A DNA stretch of 16,892 nucleotides from a bacterium (lineage in GTDB: Bacteria; Bacillota_I; Bacilli_A; RFN20; CAG-826). Location of the stretch: contig SFUB01000024.1 of the NCBI GenBank assembly GCA_004561785.1, forward strand, positions 1-16,892. The letters are read 5' to 3'. Positions 11,438 to 16,892 of the stretch are shown piece after piece (positions within the stretch are counted from its first letter, which is position 1; each line of letters opens with the position of its first letter). The position numbers and the translations under genes were made by a program. The notes under the pieces were generated by a model. That model was not told where the DNA came from and ran no database searches. It was given only the letters and a program-made list of their open reading frames with translations.

Positions 11438-14086
11438 TTACTTCTTTTCGTGAAGGATCGCGGCTTGGGCAGCGGCCAAGCGGGCGAGCGGGACGCGGAA
11501 CGGAGAGCAGGAGACATAGTCGAGCCCAACCTGATCATAGAACATGATAGAGGCGGGGTCGCCACCGGTCTCACCGCAAACGCCGATCAAGAGATCCTTG
11601 TTCGAGGCGCGGCCACGTTCGACGGCCATCTTGACGAGTTCGCCGACGCCGTCGATGTCGACGGTCTGGAACGGATCGAATTCGTAGATCTTGCGGTCGT
11701 AGTAATAGGGGAGGAACTGGTTGGCGTCATCACGGGAGAAGCCCATGGTGAGCTGAGTGAGGTCGTTGGTCCCGAAGGAGAAGAATTCGGCCTCTTTGGC
11801 AAGTTCGCCGGCGCGGATGCAGGCGCGCGGGATTTCGATCATCATACCGACGTGGTAGACGAGCTTCTTGCCCTCTTTCGCCATTTCGTCCTCAACGGTC
11901 TTGATGACGACCTCTTTGGCCCAGCGATACTCTTTGAGCTCGCCGCAGAGAGGGATCATGATCTCGGGCTCGATGTCCTTGCCGACCTTGGCGGAAGCCT
12001 CGATGGCGGCCTGGATGATGGCGCGGGCCAAGACGGCGTAGATTTCCGGATAGGCGACGCAGAGGCGGACGCCACGGAAGCCCATCATCGGGTTGGCTTG
12101 GTGGAGCTGGTTGATGCGATCGCGGACCTTCTGTTCCGAAACGCCCAACTGAGCGGCGATTTCAGCGATGGTCTTGTCATCGTGGATTTCGGGGAGGAAT
12201 TCGTGTAGCGGGGGGTCGAGAAGGCGGATGTTGACGTTGGTATCCGGGTTGGCCTCGTACATGTGACGGAAGTCATCGGCGAGGAACGGACGGATCTTCT
12301 CGAGGGCGGCTTCGCGCTGTTCAGTCGTGTCGGAGAGGATCATCTCACGCATGTGGAGGATGCGCTCCGGGGCGAAGAACATACGCTCGGTGCGGCAAAG
12401 GCCGATGCCTTCGGCGCCGAAGCGGTTGCCGTTGTCGGCGTCGGAGACGGTGTTGGCGTTGACGCGGACTTTGAGGCGGCGATACTTGTCAGCCCAGCCC
12501 ATAAGGCGGCCGAAGTCTCCACCGAGGTCGGCGGGGACCATCTTGATGGCGCCTTCGTAGACGAGACCAGTAGTCCCGTTGACGGAGAGGATGTCGCCTT
12601 CGTGGAAGATCTTGTTGCCGACGGTGACGGTCTTTTCTTCTTCGTTGACGACGATTTCAGTGGCGCCGGCAACGCAGCATTTGCCCATGGAACGGGCAAC
12701 GACCGCAGCGTGAGAAGTCATGCCGCCGCGGGCGGTGAGGATGGCTTCGGAGTTGACCATGCCGATGATGTCTTCCGGAGAAGTCTCGGCGCGGACAAGG
12801 ACGACCTTCTTGCCAGCATCGTGCCATTCTTTGCACTCGTCGGCGGTGAAGACGATGGCACCGGTGCCGGCGCCCGGGGAAGCGGGGAGACCGTGAATGA
12901 CGGCGTCGTGAGCTTTGAGGTCGGCGGCATCGAACATCGGGTGGAGCAGGTCATTGAGCTGCTTCGGCTCGACGCGGCAGACAGCCTCTTTCTCGGAGAT
13001 CAAGCCTTCATCGACGAGGTCGCAAGCGATCTTCAAAGCGGCGCGAGCGGTACGTTTGCCGTTACGGGCCTGGAGGAAGAAGAGTTTGCCCTTCTCGATG
13101 GTGTACTCCATGTCCTGCATATCACGGAAATAGTTTTCCATGCGGGTGATGGTTGCGAGGAATTCCTTGTAGACTTCGGGCATCCTCTTGGCAAGCTCAT
13201 CGATGTGGAGCGGGGTGCGGACGCCAGCGACGACGTCTTCGCCCTGGGCGTTCGGGAGGAATTCGGCGTAGATTTTCTTTTCGCCGTTGCCGGGGTCGCG
13301 GGAGAAGGCGACGCCAGTGCCGGAATCTTCGCCCATGTTGCCGAAGACCATGGTCTGGACGTTGACGGCGGTGCCCCATTCATAGGGGATGCCGTTCATC
13401 TGACGATAGACGTTGGCGCGGGGGTTGTCCCAGCTGCGGAAGACGGCCGCGACGGCCTCTTTGAGCTGGACATAGGGATCGGTCGGGAAGTCTTCGCCGA
13501 AGATTTTCTTGTAATAGGCTTTGTAGTCGTTGACCAAGGCTTTGAGCTGCTCGGTGGTGACTTCGGTGTCAAGCTTATAGCCGTTGTCGGCTTTGATCTT
13601 GTCGAGCATCGCGTCCATTTCGGTGCGCGGATGGCCTTTGGCGATGTTGGTGAACATCAAGATGAAGCGACGATAGGAGTCCCAAGCGAAACGCTCGTTG
13701 TTAGCGGCTTTCGCGAGCTCGACGACGGTCTCATCGTTAAGACCGAGGTTGAGGATGGTATCCATCATGCCCGGCATGGATTGGCGGGCGCCGGAACGAA
13801 CGGAAACCAAGAGAGGGATGCCAACTCCGCCGCCGAAGGCTTTGTTGTCGATCTTCTCAACTTCGTGAATATGCTTCACGATGTCTTCCCACACGAAATC
13901 AGGGATCTTCTTCCCGGAATCGTAGTAAAGGGTGCAAGCTTCGGTGGAAATGGTGAAACCGGCGGGGATTCTGACCCCAGCCGCGGTCATTTCAGCAAGT
14001 CCGAAGCCCTTTCCACCAAGGATTTCTTTGCCGAGATGATGCTCGTGGGCTTCCTTGAAGGAATAGACGTACTTCTTTTCTGCCAT
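11438..14086 (-). CDS. ppdK: Pyruvate, phosphate dikinase
   Basis: This 882-residue cytoplasmic enzyme interconverts pyruvate, ATP and phosphate with phosphoenolpyruvate, AMP and pyrophosphate. Many anaerobes use it for PPi-dependent glycolysis or PEP synthesis. Order: ATP-grasp domain (about 1-340, GGKGFGLAEMT near 24-34, VRSGARQSMPGMMDT near 96-110), swivelling phosphohistidine domain (about 395-510, GGMTSH with His459; Thr457 is the residue PDRP-type regulators modify elsewhere), and PEP/pyruvate TIM barrel (about 530-882, ending YVSCSPFRVPLARLAAAQAA). The catalytic Cys837 lies in GVCGETGGDP, where the common reading is CGEHGG, so His is replaced by Thr. AGGAGG is 6 bases before the ATG. 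Codon use is strongly biased to G/C-ending codons, suggesting high expression. It is a single-gene unit pointing toward oriC. Confidence 0.97.
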   Translation of the reverse strand: MAEKKYVYSFKEAHEHHLGKEILGGKGFGLAEMTAAGVRIPAGFTISTEACTLYYDSGKKIPDFVWEDIVKHIHEVEKIDNKAFGGGVGIPLLVSVRSGARQSMPGMMDTILNLGLNDETVVELAKAANNERFAWDSYRRFILMFTNIAKGHPRTEMDAMLDKIKADNGYKLDTEVTTEQLKALVNDYKAYYKKIFGEDFPTDPYVQLKEAVAAVFRSWDNPRANVYRQMNGIPYEWGTAVNVQTMVFGNMGEDSGTGVAFSRDPGNGEKKIYAEFLPNAQGEDVVAGVRTPLHIDELAKRMPEVYKEFLATITRMENYFRDMQDMEYTIEKGKLFFLQARNGKRTARAALKIACDLVDEGLISEKEAVCRVEPKQLNDLLHPMFDAADLKAHDAVIHGLPASPGAGTGAIVFTADECKEWHDAGKKVVLVRAETSPEDIIGMVNSEAILTARGGMTSHAAVVARSMGKCCVAGATEIVVNEEEKTVTVGNKIFHEGDILSVNGTTGLVYEGAIKMVPADLGGDFGRLMGWADKYRRLKVRVNANTVSDADNGNRFGAEGIGLCRTERMFFAPERILHMREMILSDTTEQREAALEKIRPFLADDFRHMYEANPDTNVNIRLLDPPLHEFLPEIHDDKTIAEIAAQLGVSEQKVRDRINQLHQANPMMGFRGVRLCVAYPEIYAVLARAIIQAAIEASAKVGKDIEPEIMIPLCGELKEYRWAKEVVIKTVEDEMAKEGKKLVYHVGMMIEIPRACIRAGELAKEAEFFSFGTNDLTQLTMGFSRDDANQFLPYYYDRKIYEFDPFQTVDIDGVGELVKMAVERGRASNKDLLIGVCGETGGDPASIMFYDQVGLDYVSCSPFRVPLARLAAAQAAILHEKK

Positions 14087-14108
14087 GTTGTCCTCCTAAA
14101 GACAATTA

Positions 14109-14128
14109 AGGGCTTTTATTAAAGCCCT
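14109..14128 (-). promoter_or_regulatory. 5'-UTR hairpin of ppdK
   Basis: AGGGCTTT (14109-14116) and AAAGCCCT (14121-14128) are perfect 8-bp arms around a 4-base loop. If transcription starts near 14131, as the candidate -10 implies, the hairpin forms at the very 5' end of the mRNA, about 12 bases upstream of the AGGAGG. Such 5' stems can stabilise transcripts. It is followed leftward by TTAATTG rather than a T-run, so a terminator is less likely. Confidence 0.55.
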
Positions 14129-14137
14129 AGCGGGAAG

Positions 14138-14146
14138 ATATTAGCA
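14138..14146 (-). promoter_or_regulatory. Candidate ppdK promoter (extended -10)
   Basis: On the minus strand TGCTAATAT (14146-14138) matches an extended -10 (TGnTATAAT with small deviations), 52 bases upstream of the ppdK ATG. The -35 position holds only TTCCTC. It is the best candidate in the 165-base gap between gmhA and ppdK. Confidence 0.5.
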
Positions 14147-14208
14147 TGTCCAGACGGATTGAGGAACCTCTAAGGGGCTAAAAAGAGGATTATTTGGGCC
14201 AAAATAGA

Positions 14209-14234
14209 AAACGGGCCCCTTAAGGGGTCCGTTT
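14209..14234 (-). terminator. Terminator of the heptose operon
   Basis: An 11-bp stem (14209-14219 with 14224-14234, one G-U pair) with a TTAA loop lies 18 bases past the gmhA stop. In the leftward direction it is followed by TCTATTTT, a moderate T-run. It separates gmhA from ppdK. Confidence 0.82.
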
Positions 14235-14251
14235 CGAGACCGGATTCAAGT

Positions 14252-14857
14252 TCATTGGTTGACTTTGTAAATTGCTTCTTTTCCGTTCTTCTCAGCCAGA
14301 TACATCCAAAAGATTTTCATCATCATGTGATTGAAGATGAGATGGACGTCTTCCGTGATTTGCATGTCATCGATGGGGCAATGCAGACGATAGTCGGCGA
14401 GTTTGATCAGTTTGCCCCCGTTGTACCCCGTCATCCCAATGACTTTTGCGCCCACTTGCTTTGCATAGTCGACCGCTTTGATGATGTTGTGACTGTTTCC
14501 GGAACCCGAGATTGCCAAAAGGATGTCGTTGCTAGTAAGACGATCTTTTAGTTGGTAGGCGAAGATGTTCTCATAGGAATCGTCGTTGGCGATAGCCATG
14601 ATCGTGGGGATGTTGTCATTGAGGCAGATGAAATGGAATTTCTTATCCAAATCGTAGCAGGTTCCTTTTCCAAAATCGCAAACCATATGGCTGGCCGTAG
14701 AGGCCGATCCGCCATTGCCGCAGGTGTAGACGTTCCCGCCTCTCTCGTAGCACTCAAGAAGGGCGTTCATCGTTTCGTTGATTTCGTCAACGTTAAGGCT
14801 CTTTAAGACTTTCTCTTCAAGCTTTAAGTAATTTGAAATTTGATTTTTGAAATCCAT
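14252..14857 (-). CDS. gmhA: GmhA-like sedoheptulose 7-phosphate isomerase (SIS domain)
   Basis: This 201-residue SIS-domain protein most likely converts sedoheptulose 7-phosphate to D-glycero-D-manno-heptose 7-phosphate, the first step of bacterial heptose synthesis. The phosphate loop CGNGGSASTASH (about residues 46-57), LLAISGSGNSHNIIKAVDYA (about 110-130), MTGYNGGKL, and the C-terminal ITEDVHLIFNHMM carrying the expected active-site His support it; length matches GmhA (about 190-200). In the helix after the phosphate loop the expected active-site Glu region (AEEL-like) reads VCDF, so Asp may replace Glu. I chose the ATG at 14857, one base after the preceding stop, with GGAGGAG about 6 bases upstream; an earlier start would overlap the fusion gene. 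It is the last gene of the operon. The neighbours hddC-gmhB and hddA make the GmhA assignment much firmer than the SIS domain alone. Confidence 0.88.
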   Translation of the reverse strand: MDFKNQISNYLKLEEKVLKSLNVDEINETMNALLECYERGGNVYTCGNGGSASTASHMVCDFGKGTCYDLDKKFHFICLNDNIPTIMAIANDDSYENIFAYQLKDRLTSNDILLAISGSGNSHNIIKAVDYAKQVGAKVIGMTGYNGGKLIKLADYRLHCPIDDMQITEDVHLIFNHMMMKIFWMYLAEKNGKEAIYKVNQ

Positions 14858-14858
14858 G

Positions 14859-16166
14859 TCATTCTCCTCCGAAAATATAATTAACCGCTTCCTCGAGAGT
14901 CTTGCAAGTGAAGTCAGGTTTAGCGTCCCCGTATTTCGCATATGGGTGCGGGTCCCCGCCGGTCAGAAGGATGGTCCTGCAACCGGCGTTGATCCCGGTT
15001 TGAACGTCCTGGCAGGTATCTCCAATGAACCAAGAAGCCGAGAAGTCGATGTTGAATCTTTTCTTTGCTTCGAGAAGCATCCCGATTTTAGGCTTGCGGC
15101 AATTGCAATCGATTTTAAGCTCGGGAACCTCTCCCGGGAATCCTTTGTCTGGGTGATGGGGGCAGAAATAGAGGCCATCTAAGTACGCACCTTCTTGCCC
15201 AAGCAGGACCTCCATTTTGTTGTGGATTTCCTTAAGCCCCTCAAAGGTTGTTTCTCCTCTTGCGATGACGGGCTGATTGGTTATGCAAACAGCCAGGTAA
15301 GGGGAGCGGTTGATTCGGGAAATTGCTTTGGCTGCGCCTGGGATCAACTTCATTTTTGAGGCATCCGTAACGAAATTGCCGAATACGTTTATTGTCCCAT
15401 CTCGGTCCAAAAAGATGGCTTTTTGCGGGTTTTTAAGAGATTTAGCCGAAATAACGCCGTTTTTGCAGTCTTTTGTGATACTTTCATAGCGATCTGGGGT
15501 CCCTGCATCTTTTACATATTCGGAGCTTCTATATGCATAGGCGCCTCCGCATGCGACGGTCGGGAAAAGAAGGTCTTTTTCAAAGTCCATTTTGATGGGC
15601 TTATCTTCCGGATCAAACGTATCAAGCAAGAAGGGAGAGACACAATAGATGCCTGCGTTAGTCAGATTCTCATAGAAGAAATCTCTCGGCTGATTTTTAG
15701 ATAGGACGGCAATGATTTTTCCGTTCTCGTCCGTTGCGAGCAAATCCGAGTCGTAGGGGTGGGAGTTGGGGTGGGCGAAGGCTGTTAGAATGGCTCCTGA
15801 CTTTTTGTGGGCCCCCATGAATTTCCGCCAATCGATGTCCAACATCAGATCACCGAAGCAAAGGAAGAAATCCTCATCGATTTTATCGGCGACTAACTGT
15901 AGCGCCCCGCCGGACCCTAAAGGTTCATTCTCGACAATGTAATGAATGGTGCAACCGAACTTCGAACCATCGCCAAAATAGTCTTGAATGGCGTTCGTCT
16001 TATGAGAAACGACCAGGAAGATTTCGCTGATTCCGCTGGCCACCATTGATTCGATTTGCCACTGCAAAATTGGTTTGCCAAAAATGTCAACCATAGGCTT
16101 TGGCAAATCGCCCGTAATGGATTTTAGACGCGTGCCGGCTCCACCGGCTTGGATTAAGGCAATCAT
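14859..16166 (-). CDS. Fused heptose-1-phosphate guanylyltransferase / heptose bisphosphate phosphatase (HddC-GmhB)
   Basis: This 435-residue protein joins two pathway enzymes. Residues 1-235 are a sugar nucleotidyltransferase with AGGAGTRL (7-14), LPKP (21-24) and the metal-binding Asp106 of FGDLMLD, closest in context to HddC, which makes GDP-D-glycero-D-manno-heptose. Residues 247-435 are a HAD phosphatase of the GmhB type: D254 and D256 (FLDRDGTIN), ITNQP (295-299), a zinc loop CPHH at 335-338 with CNC at 354-356, then RKPKIGML and GDTCQD (382-387). GmhB removes the 7-phosphate from heptose 1,7-bisphosphate, so the fusion performs two consecutive steps. The ATG overlaps the hddA stop (ATGA). 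The nucleotide (GTP rather than ADP-heptose chemistry) is inferred from the HddA-type kinase next door and cannot be proved by eye. Confidence 0.9.
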   Translation of the reverse strand: MIALIQAGGAGTRLKSITGDLPKPMVDIFGKPILQWQIESMVASGISEIFLVVSHKTNAIQDYFGDGSKFGCTIHYIVENEPLGSGGALQLVADKIDEDFFLCFGDLMLDIDWRKFMGAHKKSGAILTAFAHPNSHPYDSDLLATDENGKIIAVLSKNQPRDFFYENLTNAGIYCVSPFLLDTFDPEDKPIKMDFEKDLLFPTVACGGAYAYRSSEYVKDAGTPDRYESITKDCKNGVISAKSLKNPQKAIFLDRDGTINVFGNFVTDASKMKLIPGAAKAISRINRSPYLAVCITNQPVIARGETTFEGLKEIHNKMEVLLGQEGAYLDGLYFCPHHPDKGFPGEVPELKIDCNCRKPKIGMLLEAKKRFNIDFSASWFIGDTCQDVQTGINAGCRTILLTGGDPHPYAKYGDAKPDFTCKTLEEAVNYIFGGE

Positions 16167-16892
16167 TCCGTATACACAATCGTCGCGCCCGATTGATCGA
16201 GCTCAAACGGCATCTCCTTCAGTTCGTGCAAGGCCTCTCTGACGGCCTTTCTTTTTTCAGCCTCGGGGACGTAGAAAAGCAAGAATCCTCCACCTCCGGC
16301 TCCAAGGAGCTTTCCGCCGCTGGCGCCAGCCGCGATGCCTAATTCATAGCAATGGTCAATCAAGGGGCTGGTGATTCCGTTGGCGAGGCTCTTTTTGATC
16401 TCCCAGCCTTGTTTGAGGCAGGGTCCGATTGCATCAACGTTGTTTCCCTCTAACTCCCTTTTCAAATCGCGAGTCATTTCACAAAGGCGAATGGTGGCGT
16501 TGATCTTCTCATTGGCACTTGCGAGGTTTTTGGTTTCCTCTCCCAGGATTTTATTCGCATCATGCAACGCACCAGTATAGAAAAGCATCATGGAACTCTC
16601 CAAGTGCCTTCTGGCCGAAGTGCCCATGATGATAGGTTCGACCTTGACGAAACCGTCGGGTTCGAATTCGTAATAACGGAGTCCACCGAAGGCAGCGGCG
16701 AATTGGTCTTGTTTCCCAATGGGATTGCCGAGTTGATTGATTTCGACGTCGCAGGCTTCTTTCGCGACCTTATAAGCCGATACGGAATGGTTGTTATAGC
16801 CATAAAGGGCTTTCAAGAGGGCAACGGTGAAAGAGCTCGAGGATCCCAATCCGGTTCCGGCAGGAATGTCGGCCATAGAGGTGATTTCAACG
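16163..16892 (-). CDS. hddA: D-glycero-D-manno-heptose 7-phosphate kinase HddA, C-terminal part (cut by window edge)
   Basis: About 242 C-terminal residues of a GHMP kinase are present; the family runs to about 340, so roughly 100 N-terminal residues lie beyond the right edge. The reading frame is open to the edge, and the first visible codons encode VEITSMADIPAGTGLGSSSS, with the GHMP phosphate loop GLGSSSSF. Further family features are GKQDQFAAAFGGL, the middle-to-C-terminal helices with cysteine CEMTRDLKREL, and motif 3 GGKLLGAGGGGFLLFY near the C-terminus. HddA phosphorylates heptose 7-phosphate at C1 to give the alpha 1,7-bisphosphate for the GDP-heptose branch. It overlaps the HddC-GmhB fusion by four bases. 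An L-fucose kinase-like relative is the main alternative, but the operon favours HddA. Confidence 0.9.
   Translation of the reverse strand, partial: VEITSMADIPAGTGLGSSSSFTVALLKALYGYNNHSVSAYKVAKEACDVEINQLGNPIGKQDQFAAAFGGLRYYEFEPDGFVKVEPIIMGTSARRHLESSMMLFYTGALHDANKILGEETKNLASANEKINATIRLCEMTRDLKRELEGNNVDAIGPCLKQGWEIKKSLANGITSPLIDHCYELGIAAGASGGKLLGAGGGGFLLFYVPEAEKRKAVREALHELKEMPFELDQSGATIVYTE

Noticed and set aside
12263..14122. A 619-codon open frame on the plus strand opposite ppdK
   Set aside because: It is the antisense shadow of ppdK. Strong G/C-ending codon bias removes stops on the opposite strand; the product is Gly/Asp/Val/Phe-rich with no family features, and ppdK is unambiguous.
14858..14941. 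A gmhA start at 14941
   Set aside because: It would overlap the fusion gene by 80 bases, with residues unlike GmhA; the ATG at 14857 has a GGAGGAG site and follows the stop by one base.
1..16892. CRISPR arrays, tRNA or rRNA genes, transposons, phage or toxin-antitoxin genes
   Set aside because: I saw no regularly spaced repeats, cloverleaf-like sequence, transposase motifs or integrase motifs; nearly all space is taken by recognisable genes and oriC.
1..16892. An alternative genetic code (TGA as Trp), considered because the gene set recalls Mollicutes relatives
   Set aside because: TGA serves as the stop of several genes (rlbA, khpB, rsmA, ispE, tatD, rnmV, hddA) and Trp positions are TGG.

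Overview
The window carries a bacterial chromosomal replication origin with its conserved gene neighbourhood, then translation and tRNA/rRNA-processing genes, and then two leftward metabolic units. Gene content and order fit a member of the Bacillota (class Bacilli). One arm runs dnaA-dnaN-rlbA(yaaA)-recF and the other rpmH-rnpA-yidC-jag(khpB)-mnmE, followed by tatD-rnmV-rsmA-ispE, a set also clustered in Bacillus. Codons are G/C-rich for this class. TGA is used as stop and Trp is encoded by TGG, so the standard bacterial code applies. This suggests an uncultured, gut-type Bacilli or Erysipelotrichia-like lineage, but that placement is inference; the Bacillota assignment is firm.

Layout. Positions 1-3296 (minus strand): start of recF (cut by the window edge), rlbA, dnaN, dnaA. 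Positions 1675-1931 and 3297-3774 form a bipartite oriC with about ten DnaA boxes. The dnaA-dnaN gap holds an AT-rich tract with five consecutive DnaA-trios (TAATAATAGTAATAA), the expected unwinding site. Positions 3775-6633 (plus strand): rpmH, rnpA, yidC, khpB, closed by a hairpin terminator. Positions 6698-11292 (plus strand): mnmE (promoter placed so that the mRNA would be nearly leaderless), tatD, rnmV, rsmA, ispE and a small unknown beta-rich protein. Most junctions there are 4-base ATGA overlaps or gaps of a few bases.

Positions 11438-14086 (minus): ppdK, a probably highly expressed pyruvate phosphate dikinase with its own promoter, a 5' hairpin and a terminator. Positions 14252-16892 (minus): a heptose operon of hddA (cut by the right edge), an HddC-GmhB fusion and gmhA. 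Together these three polypeptides cover all the steps from sedoheptulose 7-phosphate to a GDP-D,D-heptose, presumably for capsule, S-layer or glycoprotein glycan. Genes on both sides of oriC point away from it, but ppdK and the heptose operon point toward it, so they would be transcribed head-on to the fork.

No tRNA, rRNA, CRISPR array, insertion sequence or phage gene is visible. The less ordinary items are the oriC architecture, a YidC with a roughly 300-residue lipoprotein-type ectodomain, the mnmE start region with a two-codon minigene, the HddC-GmhB fusion and the 87-residue repeat protein. I do not see a wholly new defence or mobile system.
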